From positions 24,229 to 88,228 of the forward strand of contig JAFLSD010000012.1 in NCBI GenBank assembly GCA_022511125.1: a stretch of DNA of 64,000 nucleotides, in the 5' to 3' direction. Under the pieces are notes generated by a model. It was not told where the DNA came from. It did no database searches and saw nothing but the letters and a program-made list of their open reading frames with translations. Position 1 is the stretch's first letter, and every line of letters starts with the position of its first letter. Source of the DNA: Paramuribaculum sp. (GTDB lineage: Bacteria > Bacteroidota > Bacteroidia > Bacteroidales > Muribaculaceae). Position numbers and translations under genes: made by a program. This document shows positions 1 to 7,978 of this stretch, in pieces.

Positions 1-545
1 ACAGCACCGTTGAACTGAAATGCTTCAGGAGCGTCCTGTCGCCGAATTATGCACCCGTCGCCTTTTGAGATGTGCATGTAGCCGGTTTCGGGATTAATTT
101 CATAGCAATTGAAATATGGATTCGTATCGGCATCGACAATAGTTGTAACCAAGTCGAGTTCCGCGTTATATAATTTCAAACATTCTTCCACGTCTGCGAC
201 TGTTCGGAGAGGAGAAGTTGGTTGTAAAAGGCAGATTTTGGAATAAGAAATGTTGTTTTTATCAGCAAAATCCATCGCATCAAGAATAGCATCACGCGTA
301 GATGCCTGATCGGATGCGAGTTCGGATGGACGACGATAAGGAACCTTCAGACCAGTAGATTTTGCACAATCGATAATCTCATCGGAATCCGTGCTAAGTA
401 TAATATGCTCATCGTCAGCAATCTTCCGTGCGACATCAATGGTGTAATGCAATAGGGGGCGTCCACAGAAATCCTTTATATTTTTTTTAGGGATTCCCTT
501 GCTGCCTCCACGGGCGGGTATTATTACGAGAAGATCTTTTTCCAT
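1..545 (-). CDS. Acylneuraminate (CMP-sialic acid type) cytidylyltransferase, partial
   Basis: Read on the minus strand from ATG at 545 to the window edge, about 181 codons, so the C-terminus is missing. The N-terminus carries the nucleotidyltransferase signature IPARGGSKGIPKKNI, followed by STDSDEI and LQPTSPLR, typical of the NeuA/PseF/LegF family that activates nonulosonic acids with CTP in the cytoplasm. Which sugar acid is used cannot be decided from the fragment. Its ATG lies one base after the TAA of the antiporter gene (549-547), so the two are probably co-transcribed and translationally coupled. No other nonulosonic acid gene is visible in the window. The family call is firm; the substrate is open. 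Confidence 0.88.
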   Translation of the reverse strand, partial: MEKDLLVIIPARGGSKGIPKKNIKDFCGRPLLHYTIDVARKIADDEHIILSTDSDEIIDCAKSTGLKVPYRRPSELASDQASTRDAILDAMDFADKNNISYSKICLLQPTSPLRTVADVEECLKLYNAELDLVTTIVDADTNPYFNCYEINPETGYMHISKGDGCIIRRQDAPEAFQFNGA

Positions 546-546
546 T

Positions 547-1521
547 TTATGCATTCATTATCAACCAAATAGTGTAAATAATATACAACGCTACAAGTAT
601 AGAACCTTCGGGTCGTGTAATTGTCCGGGTCTTATAAAACTTGGCAACGACCCAAAAGAGAATGGCAGCTATCAACTGTACGGAAAGGTCGACATAACCA
701 ATATTTCCAAAACTCAATGGCCGGACGACCGCTGTAGTTCCGAGTACCAAAAAGATGTTGAAGATATTACTGCCTATGACGTTGCCAAGTGCAATGTCAG
801 GTTTGCCTTTCAATGCAGCGGTAACAGAAGTGGCAAGTTCCGGCAGAGATGATCCGGCCGCCACAATTGTGAGTCCTATAATTGCCTCGCTGACACCAAG
901 TGCAGCCGCCACTCCCGATGCTCCTCTTACGAACCATTCTCCTCCCGCTACGAGCCCAGCCAGTCCGAGAATCACAAAAATCAGCGCCTTAGGCCATCCC
1001 ATATTCTTTTTGGATGAAGCATTCTCTGCCAATGGATCGTCAGGAGCCGCAGATCGTGCGCTTTCAAATGTGAACCTTAGAAAAATAACGAAGAAAAGCA
1101 AGAGCAATAGTCCGTCGACTCTTGACACTTGCATAGGGGCGTGAGAGTCGATAATCGGAGCCAATCCAATGATGAACAAGGAAACAGCAGCCAGAAGCAC
1201 CAATGGTATCTCATTGTTCATCACACTTTTTTTTACCTTAATCGGTTTAATGACGGCCGTCAGCCCTAATATGATGAAGATATTGAAGATGTTGCTACCG
1301 ACGACGTTTCCCACAGCGAGCTCCGATGATCCTTTTATAGCCGAGAATAGACCGATAACCAGCTCAGGTGCAGATGTACCGAAAGCGACAATAGTCAAAC
1401 CTGTAACAAGTTCAGATATACCGCATTTACGAGCGATAGCAGCAGCTCCGTCGGTGAGTATATTCGCGCCGATAAGGATAACAACCACTCCTAAAGCAAG
1501 TAATAACAGATTGATCCACAT
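547..1521 (-). CDS. Calcium/sodium antiporter, CaCA family (YrbG-like)
   Basis: A 324-residue inner-membrane protein with the two inverted repeats of the CaCA superfamily. Repeat 1 has GTSAPE at residues 48-53 and GNVVGSNIFN at 71-80; repeat 2 has the matching GSSLPEL and GNVIGSNIFN in the C-terminal half. These alpha-repeats form the cation site in characterised Na+/Ca2+ exchangers. Length and about ten hydrophobic segments match the bacterial YrbG type. Role by family: exchange of Ca2+ for Na+ or H+. The gene sits just upstream of the cytidylyltransferase with a one-base gap. A TATTTTTG box (minus, 1550-1543) lies 22 bp before the ATG, but no clear -33 box is seen. Confidence 0.9.
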   Translation of the reverse strand: MWINLLLLALGVVVILIGANILTDGAAAIARKCGISELVTGLTIVAFGTSAPELVIGLFSAIKGSSELAVGNVVGSNIFNIFIILGLTAVIKPIKVKKSVMNNEIPLVLLAAVSLFIIGLAPIIDSHAPMQVSRVDGLLLLLFFVIFLRFTFESARSAAPDDPLAENASSKKNMGWPKALIFVILGLAGLVAGGEWFVRGASGVAAALGVSEAIIGLTIVAAGSSLPELATSVTAALKGKPDIALGNVIGSNIFNIFLVLGTTAVVRPLSFGNIGYVDLSVQLIAAILFWVVAKFYKTRTITRPEGSILVALYIIYTIWLIMNA

Positions 1522-1632
1522 AGATGAGAACTATTGTAGCTGCAAAAATACAAAATAAAAATAACGGAATAAAAAAAGTGCGCTATAATCACTTACCGCG
1601 CACTAACCTTTATTATCCTATTAACTATAAAG

Positions 1633-1710
1633 TGGGGTGAATAGTGGGATTCGAACCCACGACCTTCGGAACCACAATCCGACGTTCTAACCAACTGAAC
1701 TATACTCACC
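1633..1710 (-). tRNA. tRNA-His (GTG anticodon) with encoded CCA
   Basis: The minus strand folds as a full cloverleaf: acceptor GGTGAGTA pairing with the 3' TATTCACC, D-arm with GTTCAGTTGGTTAGAAC, anticodon loop TTGTGGT (anticodon GTG) closed by CGGA/TCCG, and T-arm GTGGGTTCGAATCCCAC. As expected for tRNA-His there is an extra 5' G (1710) opposite C73 (1636), and CCA is encoded at 1635-1633. It stands alone between the antiporter gene and the Rieske-like lipoprotein gene, about 110 bp upstream of the former. Confidence 0.95.
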
Positions 1711-1797
1711 ATCTATAATCTCCGGCCTCCGCCGGTGTTTTGACTGTGCAAAGGTACAAACATTTTTTGATACCACAACGCGAAAAAGCAACTTTTT

Positions 1798-2286
1798 TCA
1801 ATTTGTGATCCTTATATAGATGTTTGCTGCCGATCCGACACGGTAGCGAGTCAAAGCATAGCCTTTTTCCGCCGCCTCTCCCGACAAAGGAGTGCCGAGT
1901 CGAAAAATATCATAGGTACTATGACATTTCGGACAGTACCCTGCCATAGCATCGAGGTCAACATTGATTCTCACTGAAGCGGTACGCTCCACCGGACAAG
2001 CCAGATCGTAGGCATGTGGAACGCCCTCAAAATCCCCTACGAGCAGAACGCCTCCAAAGCCAGTCTGAGCATAGTCGGTGTAGGGGAAATTAGTGGGGAC
2101 ACGTTCGGATTTGATGAAACGCCTTGTGTCAGTTGCTCCCGCAACGCCGTAGAGTTGCCATTCGCCGACAGTAGCAAACGAGATATTGACCGGAGCATAC
2201 GGGATACGTTCATCGTCGACAGTCTCGCAGGCTGCCAATCCCACACTCAAGCCAATAAACACGCTTATGAACTTACGTTTAAGCAA
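1798..2286 (-). CDS. Rieske-like periplasmic lipoprotein with altered ligand motifs
   Basis: 162 residues. Residues 1-20 form a lipoprotein signal (GLSVGLAAC, lipobox Cys20), so the protein should be membrane-anchored and exported. The C-terminal half resembles the Rieske [2Fe-2S] fold: YDLACPVE (Cys97) in place of the first Cys-x-His motif, and CPKCHSTYDIF (Cys118, Cys121, His122) in place of the second, followed by a GTPLSGEA..YALTRYRV tail like the usual G-PA...L..Y.V ending. The first-motif histidine is absent, so cluster binding is uncertain; a Cys-based metal site is possible. Its start overlaps the end of the SRPBCC gene by 8 bp, placing it last in the pyrE operon. Function unknown. 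Confidence 0.65.
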   Translation of the reverse strand: MLKRKFISVFIGLSVGLAACETVDDERIPYAPVNISFATVGEWQLYGVAGATDTRRFIKSERVPTNFPYTDYAQTGFGGVLLVGDFEGVPHAYDLACPVERTASVRINVDLDAMAGYCPKCHSTYDIFRLGTPLSGEAAEKGYALTRYRVGSAANIYIRITN

Positions 2287-2698
2287 AGAAATTTTTGATC
2301 ATGTTTCCGAACTGATCAGCCGCTTCCTGCAATTTTCCTCCAACCATGGGCTTAAGGAACATTGGAATTTCAACATCAATTTCGCTGATTATTTCCGTTG
2401 TAGAGGGGTCCTTTTCACTCAGGTTAACCGAAAGTGTCAAAGGCACAGGAGATTGAGCAGATTCAAGCACCACTCTTGACGGTTCGATCCGTTCGATAAC
2501 AGTGAAACAAATTTCTCCAACAGGGGGAGCTGTGATAACGATGGAATCGTCGGTAAATTTGACATCTCCGAGTTTTGCTCTTGCCTCTGCCGGGAGAGAA
2601 TCGAGTTTTTCCTGATAAGCCCCTATATTGCTAATACCTGAATAAACTTCAGAGATGGGACGGCTCACCGTTACCGGTTTGCTGGTATATTTAGCCAT
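2279..2698 (-). CDS. SRPBCC-fold (START/polyketide-cyclase-like) family protein
   Basis: 139 residues, no signal peptide or membrane segment. The start (VTVSRPISEVYSGISNI), a central ICFTVIERIEPSRVVLES and the long C-terminal helix ending GKLQEAADQFGNMIKNFFA fit the helix-grip SRPBCC fold that binds hydrophobic ligands. No catalytic residues can be assigned. It follows pyrE by 20 bp on the same strand and overlaps the Rieske-like lipoprotein gene by 8 bp, so the three are probably one transcript. Fold call is moderately sure; ligand and role unknown. Confidence 0.65.
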   Translation of the reverse strand: MAKYTSKPVTVSRPISEVYSGISNIGAYQEKLDSLPAEARAKLGDVKFTDDSIVITAPPVGEICFTVIERIEPSRVVLESAQSPVPLTLSVNLSEKDPSTTEIISEIDVEIPMFLKPMVGGKLQEAADQFGNMIKNFFA

Positions 2699-2718
2699 AA
2701 TACAGTTTCAGTAAGAGA

Positions 2719-3357
2719 TTATCTATCGGGAGTCCAGTTAGCCGGATCCTTTCTCCATTCTTTGAGGGTTTCAACATCCTCGTTGCGTATATATTCCGTT
2801 TCGAGAGCGGCTTCGAGCATAGCGTTGTAGTTGCTAAGAGTCACCAGTTCCACCCCAGCATCTTTAAAGCGTTTGATCGCAACAGGGAATCCGTAAGTGA
2901 AAATAGCGGCCATTCCGACTACTTCACATCCAGCATTACGTATCGCTTCGACAGCCTTCAGACTGCTACCTCCGGTAGAAACAAGATCTTCGATGACAAC
3001 TACTTTCTGTCCGGGCTTAAGATTACCTTCGATAAGGTTTTCGAGACCATGATCTTTAGGTGTAGAACGGACATAAACGTAAGGAAGTCCCATCGTGTCG
3101 GCGACAAGAGCACCCATCGCAATAGCCCCAGTTGCCACACCCGCAATAGCATCGGGTGCTTCGAAAGATTCCATAACGAGCCGACACATTTCCACTTTGA
3201 TGAAACTGCGTACGTCGGGATATGAAAGTGTTTTGCGATTATCGGTATATATCGGTGAGTTCCAACCTGATGCCCATGTAAAAGGGAGATCCGGCTGAAG
3301 TTTGATTGCACTGATTTTGAGTAGTTTTTCCGCTAAAAGTCTTTCCAAAGTTTTCAT
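2719..3357 (-). CDS. pyrE: Orotate phosphoribosyltransferase
   Basis: 212 residues, the usual length. Converts orotate and PRPP to orotidine 5'-phosphate in cytoplasmic pyrimidine synthesis. The PRPP-binding motif VVVIEDLVSTGGSS is at residues 119-132; the earlier VRSTPKDHG (97-105) is the family's flexible-loop region, and SGWNSPIYTDNRKTLSYP near residue 30 is the typical orotate-side segment. It is the first gene of the probable pyrE-SRPBCC-lipoprotein operon. A well-formed Bacteroidetes promoter lies 41 bp upstream of the ATG (see 3398-3429). Confidence 0.96.
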   Translation of the reverse strand: MKTLERLLAEKLLKISAIKLQPDLPFTWASGWNSPIYTDNRKTLSYPDVRSFIKVEMCRLVMESFEAPDAIAGVATGAIAMGALVADTMGLPYVYVRSTPKDHGLENLIEGNLKPGQKVVVIEDLVSTGGSSLKAVEAIRNAGCEVVGMAAIFTYGFPVAIKRFKDAGVELVTLSNYNAMLEAALETEYIRNEDVETLKEWRKDPANWTPDR

Positions 3358-3397
3358 AATCGATCTGCTTTAGGTATTAAGTAGGTTTTTCTGAGAA

Positions 3398-3429
3398 CAA
3401 AGGTAGGATTTTGAGGAGGTTTATGCAAA
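3398..3429 (-). promoter_or_regulatory. Bacteroidetes-type promoter of pyrE
   Basis: On the minus strand TTTG (3429-3426), a 20-bp spacer and TACCTTTG (3405-3398) match the Bacteroidetes primary sigma consensus TTTG-N19/20-TAnnTTTG. It points into pyrE, whose ATG ends at 3357. Confidence 0.75.
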
Positions 3430-3466
3430 TTTTTTGAAACGGTCGTTCTGAGATAAAGAGCTCAAA

Positions 3467-3590
3467 GAAGTTAATTAAAGTTAATATCTTTGAGACCTAA
3501 ACTGAAAATCAACATATTAAGGTGGGCAACTTTTAATGTATATGTCAACTTTACAGTTTGACATTCAAAAATGGATGTAACTTTGCAAAT
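3467..3590 (+). repeat. Dispersed promoter module, copy D (upstream of the Asn-rich secreted protein)
   Basis: Contains GGTGGGCAACTTTTA (GGGCAAC at 3524-3530) and, exactly 54 bp downstream, a -7 box TAACTTTG (3578-3585). A TTAATTAAAGTTAAT-like AT-rich start lies about 55 bp before the motif, as in the other copies. This is the most diverged of four copies; the middle GTATAGGCCAA block is only partly kept (GTATATGTCAA). The region also holds TATCTTTG (3485-3492) and TAAATTTG (3636-3643). The latter is the closest promoter-like box to the gene at 3691. Confidence 0.6.
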
Positions 3591-3690
3591 GAGATGACAA
3601 AAATTATTTTTGTAGATACAATTAAACTTTTTGTGTAAATTTGGGTCAAATAAATATAAAATTAAATATTCACCATAAAACTTTCAGGCT

Positions 3691-5001
3691 ATGAACAACA
3701 TTATCAGTTTCTTATCAGCAGTAGTAATAGCCGGTGCCTTATCTATACCGGCTTCAGGCCAAAACAGACATAACGGTGGAGGCAACTCAGGCCGCCAATC
3801 GACAGAACGTAGAGTCCAGTCATCAAGCAGCAGTGCGAGTCAGAATCGCGGTCAGTCTTCGATAAGAAGGGAGGGCGTAACTCAGTCTCGCCCGTCAGGT
3901 CAAAGCAATAATTCCGTCAATAGAAACAACGGTCAGAACCGTCAGTCAGGAATAAATACGGGTAATGTAAGTTCGGGTAGACAGCCATCGTCGTCCAACC
4001 AGAGCGGCAATTGGAATACCGGATCCGGTTCAAGTATGAGAACAGGGCGTAACAACGGCAACAACAGTAATAACAATAGTTCAAACAATTCTTCTCCTGG
4101 GTTGAATTTCGGCCAACGTCCGGGTTCGGGCAATAATCAACCCGGAAATTCTAACGGCGGCTCTAATTCCCAGCGTCCGGGACATAATGACAACAATTTC
4201 AATAACAACGGTCAGCATGGAATTTCAAACGATTGGAATTCCGGTCAGCGTCCGGGTGCGGGCAATAATCAACCCGGGAATTCCAACGGCGGTTCTAATT
4301 CCCAGAGACCGGGACATAATGACAACAATTTCAATAACGGCCAACATCCCGGCATGTCAAACGGTGGAAACAATATGCGTCCTGGCCTTCCAAACCAGAA
4401 CAACGGAGGAAACTATAATCGACCGGGACGTCAGCCTAACAATCCGGGAGCTATGCGTCCTAACCCGACACCTCAGCCCCCACTACAACGTCCTGTGATG
4501 GCTCCTCCGATGAGACCTGATCGTCCGCCGATGCATCCGTATTATCGTCCGGTTCCTCCTCCCACATGGCGTCCTTTAGCCGGCGGTCCAATTCTCTCAA
4601 CGATATTGGGGATAGCTTTGGGAACAGCGATCGATGCTTCACTAAATTATCTCTACTCAGGCGGTTATACAATAGATGGATATGACTCTGATGTAGTTTA
4701 TCTAAGAAACGTGAATCAGCTAAACTATCTATGGCAAGATGCGGCTCTCTATTACGGACCTTATGGTCTTGCAGGCTCGCGATTTATTTACTCGACGCTT
4801 AACTACGATCCTTATCGTTACAACATGGTATATCGTGACCTTGTAAGACTTTACGGCAATCCGGTTGAGCTACTCAGACAAAACGGAGGTTATATAGCCA
4901 CTTGGTTCGGAGCAGGGAACAATTATGTACAGCTTCAATTCGCTCCAGAAAGAGTAAACGGGACATTAAGATATTTCACGACGTTGTCGTTCGGCAATTA
5001 A
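3691..5001 (+). CDS. Asn/Gly/Gln-rich secreted protein with conserved C-terminal domain
   Basis: 436 residues. Residues 1-23 look like a Sec signal peptide (FLSAVVIAGALSIPASGQ). Residues 24-300 are low-complexity, rich in Asn, Gly, Gln, Ser, Arg and later Pro, including two copies of a 44-residue repeat (QRPG.GNNQPGNSNGG...). The last 140 residues form an ordered domain: GGPILSTILGIALGTAID (membrane- or Gly-zipper-like helix) and then YLRNVNQLNYLWQDA and repeated Tyr-rich strands ending YFTTLSFGN. Probably exported to the periplasm or cell surface. No recognised enzymatic motif; function unknown. The promoter module at 3467-3590 precedes it and a strong bidirectional terminator follows. Confidence 0.8.
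   Translation: MNNIISFLSAVVIAGALSIPASGQNRHNGGGNSGRQSTERRVQSSSSSASQNRGQSSIRREGVTQSRPSGQSNNSVNRNNGQNRQSGINTGNVSSGRQPSSSNQSGNWNTGSGSSMRTGRNNGNNSNNNSSNNSSPGLNFGQRPGSGNNQPGNSNGGSNSQRPGHNDNNFNNNGQHGISNDWNSGQRPGAGNNQPGNSNGGSNSQRPGHNDNNFNNGQHPGMSNGGNNMRPGLPNQNNGGNYNRPGRQPNNPGAMRPNPTPQPPLQRPVMAPPMRPDRPPMHPYYRPVPPPTWRPLAGGPILSTILGIALGTAIDASLNYLYSGGYTIDGYDSDVVYLRNVNQLNYLWQDAALYYGPYGLAGSRFIYSTLNYDPYRYNMVYRDLVRLYGNPVELLRQNGGYIATWFGAGNNYVQLQFAPERVNGTLRYFTTLSFGN
4111..4350 (+). repeat. Two tandem 132-bp in-frame coding repeats
   Basis: Inside the Asn-rich secreted protein, the unit starting at 4111 (GGCCAACGTCCGGGT) recurs at 4243 (GGTCAGCGTCCGGGT), a 132-bp period, or 44 codons. The copies differ by a few substitutions and by one Asn codon near the end of the unit. 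This is a recent intragenic duplication in the low-complexity linker, likely to vary in copy number between strains. Confidence 0.8.
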
Positions 5002-5080
5002 GGAAATTAATTTATTTCCAATGTGATTTAAATATCTATTAAAATGTCTGCATTATAGTTAGTTTAGATTTTAAACAAAT

Positions 5081-5119
5081 AAAAAAGGACGACCCTCTTT
5101 TAGGGAATCGTCCTTTTTT
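5081..5119. terminator. Bidirectional rho-independent terminator
   Basis: AAAAAAGGACGA then CCCTCTTTTAGGG then a mismatch and TCGTCCTTTTTTC form a long hairpin with a U-run on either strand. It ends the transcript of the secreted protein gene (stop at 5001). Confidence 0.85.
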
Positions 5120-5190
5120 CATTGTTCATAAAAAGGACTCAAATATTTGATGATAAGAAAACTATAGGACTATAAGGCGATTAATTATAT

Positions 5191-5215
5191 AAAAAATTGC
5201 CCCATTTCGGGGCAA
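5191..5215 (-). terminator. Rho-independent terminator of the outer-membrane barrel gene
   Basis: On the minus strand TTGCCCC-GAAAT-GGGGCAA (5215-5197) is followed directly by TTTTTT (5196-5191). It lies 75 bp past the stop of the gene at 5290-5871. Confidence 0.85.
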
Positions 5216-5289
5216 ATACGGTTTTCTATATAACATTATGTATATTTCAAGATATTAAATATTTTTCAGTAAGATTCATAGCAAGCAGG

Positions 5290-5871
5290 TTAAAAATAAA
5301 AACCGATTGAAGCAGTAAATCCACCGGCATTATATCTTTGCTTTCCATTTACGTCTCCCATGAAATACTTAAAGGTAGCATTTTGATATGTGTATCCTAT
5401 ATTTAACATGAGTCCACATCTTTCACTTGTTGCAAATCTAATACCGGTTGACGGATAAAAATAAAAACCATAGTCAAGAGCGCTATCGTTATGTACTGCG
5501 GTTCTACTTCCGACAAAAGTATAACCCATTTTAGCATCTATGAAAGTAGTAAATCGTCCTCCTATAGGAAAATCTTTTCTGATATCACCATATACCGGAA
5601 TTGCTTGATCAATACGCTCGGGGTTGATATTTAATCCAACCAAAGCACCTGCACCAATGAATAATTTAGGTTTTGTAAAATAAGCGCCGTGTGTTGTGCC
5701 GATAGTAATCTGCGCATCAGAAAAATGAGATGTGTTTACTACTCCCGCTGCGACATCTCCGTTATATTTTACCTCCTGGGCCTTTAATGAATACGATGAA
5801 GCTGTCAAAATGAGTATTGATACAAATAACAATCTTGGAATTTCAATACAATTTAAAATAGTTCTTTTCAT
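5290..5871 (-). CDS. Small outer-membrane beta-barrel protein
   Basis: 193 residues. Residues 1-31 form a signal peptide (LLFVSILILTASSYSLKAQ). The rest is made of alternating hydrophobic strands (LFIGAGALVGLNI, FTTFIDAKMGYTFVG, CGLMLNIGYTYQNATF) and ends with FTASIGFYF, the C-terminal aromatic expected of a barrel assembled by BamA. Fits the small eight-strand OmpX/PorT-like class. Substrate or partner unknown. The 270 bp upstream encode a strong RNA hairpin on the same strand, which may be its 5' leader or an independent RNA. The terminator at 5191-5215 follows. Confidence 0.8.
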   Translation of the reverse strand: MKRTILNCIEIPRLLFVSILILTASSYSLKAQEVKYNGDVAAGVVNTSHFSDAQITIGTTHGAYFTKPKLFIGAGALVGLNINPERIDQAIPVYGDIRKDFPIGGRFTTFIDAKMGYTFVGSRTAVHNDSALDYGFYFYPSTGIRFATSERCGLMLNIGYTYQNATFKYFMGDVNGKQRYNAGGFTASIGFYF

Positions 5872-6398
5872 AATTTTGAGATATTTACAATGTTTAATAA
5901 CTAATTGATTTATGATACATTATCCATTAGACATAAATAAACGTGAGTCATCTATGTTACCCATTAGTTTGAAGGTCCTGAGATAACCCTTGAGCATGTG
6001 TAACTATAGCAACCCACGTTTATGGCGTGAGAATCGCTATGCTAATTTGTGCTCAGTTTAGAATTTCTCAGGTTCTCAAACTACAAGACAAGCATAACGC
6101 TTCTTCGTTTTCCAAATGTCTAAAAGGCACATTGTGCCTTCTTAGAACAAAGATACTTATTTTAATTAACAATTGCCTTTTTTTGTACAAAATCTTTTGA
6201 GTTCGGCTTCGACCGCAATCCAAAAGGATCTTCAGAACGAATCGATTTGACTCTATTTGAACATCTAAATAAAAAGGTCAAAATAATGGAAAGACTATCC
6301 GGTTAATGTTTGGTGAGCTTCAATCCAATTAGCCACATAATTTTAATTGCCACAAAATCAAAAAAATTGTGACATTCTCGAAACATCAGATTTTAATC
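5872..6398. other. 527-bp intergenic region
   Basis: Between the barrel gene and prmA, both on the minus strand. Besides the structured RNA and its promoter at 5940-6155, it is AT-rich with no convincing ORF. A weak hairpin (TGCCACAA...TTGTGACA, about 6349-6375) lies just past the prmA stop and lacks a U-run. Confidence 0.6.
5940..6142 (-). ncRNA. Candidate structured RNA (6S-like long hairpin) or long 5' leader
   Basis: On the minus strand a TATCTTTG -7 box (6155-6148) precedes a short hairpin AAGGCAC-AAT-GTGCCTT (6140-6124), then a long interrupted hairpin between 6081 and 5967. Its arms are GTTTGA/TCAAAC, CCTGAGA/TCTCAGG, TGAGCA/TGCTCA, ATAGC/GCTAT and CTCACG/CGTGGG, with internal loops between them. 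One long rod with a wide internal loop and a total near 200 nt is the architecture of 6S RNA, which binds RNA polymerase. Alternatively it is the leader of the barrel gene at 5871. 3' end not determined; sequence identity to known 6S RNAs was not tested. Confidence 0.5.
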
Positions 6399-7253
6399 TT
6401 AAATTTCAGAAAGGATTGCTGTGATGGCAGCCCAATCGCCATCTACGGTATGGTTGATGTCACAGAAACCTAATTTAGCAAGAGTTTCCGTACACACTGG
6501 AATATCTGCGACAAGAAATCCACTTAATATGATCATGGAGCCGGGGCGAAGCGTTCGTTTATAGTCTTCGATATCGCCGAGAATCACATTCCGGTTGATA
6601 TTAGCAACAAATAGATCAACATTCTTTTCATCGGCAATGGCGGAGACATCTCCAAGCCTTACATCTATATCTCCACATCCGTTCACAACAATATTTTCGA
6701 GTGTGTTTTCGTAGGCCGGTGGATCGATTTCGACGGCAATCACCGGATTAGCTCCAAGCTTGCGTGCAAGGATAGCGAGTATTCCAGTTCCAGTGCCCAT
6801 ATCGATGATTTTCTTATCGTTCAATTTCAAGTCAAGAAGTCGACGTACGATCAGTGCGGTAGTGGCATGATGACCCGTTCCGAAAGCCATCTTGGGATCA
6901 ATTACGATGTCATATTCACAAGCGGGATATCCAGAATGAAAGGAACTGTGAATTACACACCGACCGTCGATCACTATAGGCTGAAAATAGTTTTTTTCCC
7001 ACTCTGAATTCCAATCCTGTCCTTCAATCACTTTCCATACGGATTTTATTGTGGCATCGAAAAACCATTCTTCGTCAGTAATATCAAGAATATGCGGTTC
7101 GAATATTTCTTTCCGGATATATGCAGTTAAACCGTTTCGATCAGGCACAAACGATTCAAATCCCCGCGCGGCAAGGATGTCGGCGAGGATGTCGGTCATC
7201 ATCTCTTGGCACGGTTCAATTTCAAACCGAGCTTCAATATAGTCGTTCATCAC
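6399..7253 (-). CDS. prmA: Ribosomal protein L11 methyltransferase
   Basis: 284 residues. Trimethylates lysines and the N-terminus of ribosomal protein L11 with S-adenosylmethionine. The SAM-binding core is clear: PKMAFGTGHHATTALIVRRL near residue 120, then IDMGTGTGILAILARKLGA, VAVEIDPPA and VANINRN (motif I to IV order of PrmA). The N-terminal 100 residues are the L11-binding domain. The ATG at 7253 shares its base with the stop of the 89-residue gene upstream, so it is the last gene of a five-gene minus-strand cluster starting with two YtxH genes. Confidence 0.94.
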   Translation of the reverse strand: MMNDYIEARFEIEPCQEMMTDILADILAARGFESFVPDRNGLTAYIRKEIFEPHILDITDEEWFFDATIKSVWKVIEGQDWNSEWEKNYFQPIVIDGRCVIHSSFHSGYPACEYDIVIDPKMAFGTGHHATTALIVRRLLDLKLNDKKIIDMGTGTGILAILARKLGANPVIAVEIDPPAYENTLENIVVNGCGDIDVRLGDVSAIADEKNVDLFVANINRNVILGDIEDYKRTLRPGSMIILSGFLVADIPVCTETLAKLGFCDINHTVDGDWAAITAILSEI

Positions 7254-7522
7254 TATTTTCGGAACATTTTGTAAACTCTTTTCCCAAGACGGAAAGCAAG
7301 GATGGCATAATCGAAATAGCTAAGTCCGCTAATCATTTTTTTCATTATACCGTTGCCCATAATTCCGGCACTTGAGTCATAGATCTGTTTGAATCCTCCG
7401 GTGAGCTTTTCTTTTTGTATTTCGAGTTTGGCAAGTGTGTAGGCTCTCTGATAACGCAATTCTTCCATATCATAACCGTTCCACTGGATATCGTCCCTTT
7501 TATGTGCTTGCAAATTTTTCAT
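7253..7522 (-). CDS. Conserved-type hypothetical protein (89 aa)
   Basis: A basic, mostly helical 89-residue protein (HKRDDIQWNGYDMEELRYQ at residues 7-25, then AYTLAKLEIQKEKL), with a moderately hydrophobic C-terminal stretch (SGLSYFDYAILAFRLGKRVYKMF). No signal peptide. It lies 7 bp after the holin-like gene and overlaps prmA by one base. Context suggests a membrane-associated partner of the holin-like and YtxH proteins. No function can be assigned. Confidence 0.75.
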   Translation of the reverse strand: MKNLQAHKRDDIQWNGYDMEELRYQRAYTLAKLEIQKEKLTGGFKQIYDSSAGIMGNGIMKKMISGLSYFDYAILAFRLGKRVYKMFRK

Positions 7523-7529
7523 ACGGTCC

Positions 7530-7865
7530 TTATTTCAAGATTAGTTTAGATATGAATTTAGCGACAGGATTCATGATCAACGTCTTCCTGAAAATCAGAA
7601 GGAGCGCCATGAGAACCAGATATAAACCGCCCATTATGGCGTAACTCCAAGCTAAACCTATAGACACGGCTAACCAATTGACTACAGCGAGCGAAATAAA
7701 GAAAATGAAAATAATAGCCAAAAAGAAAATAACCAAAGATACTGCGGCGGCTGAAATAAAAACGGCCAATTTTTCAGCGGCAGTCAGTTTGGCATATTCA
7801 ACATTTATTTTCAGATAGCTCTGTAGTTCCTGCCATAATCTGGAATAGGAATTTTCGTTTGCCAT
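7530..7865 (-). CDS. Holin-like small membrane protein (phage holin superfamily III / Holin-X type)
   Basis: 111 residues. An amphipathic N-terminal helix (LWQELQSYLKINVEYAKLTA) leads into two long transmembrane segments (residues about 34-63 and 68-93) and a basic tail. This matches the chromosomal holin-X-like family that Bacteroidetes carry next to YtxH genes; the name comes from similarity, not from shown lysis. Third gene of the YtxH-YtxH-holin-hypothetical-prmA cluster, 113 bp after the second YtxH gene. Confidence 0.75.
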   Translation of the reverse strand: MANENSYSRLWQELQSYLKINVEYAKLTAAEKLAVFISAAAVSLVIFFLAIIFIFFISLAVVNWLAVSIGLAWSYAIMGGLYLVLMALLLIFRKTLIMNPVAKFISKLILK

Positions 7866-7978
7866 AATAAGTCCTTTTAGTAAAACGCTTCCTTAAGATT
7901 TTCGGTAAGTTTACGATGAAACTGTGCCAAAACTACAGCTTCGACACAGCTTCACCGTTAGTATTAATTTTTCGCAAA

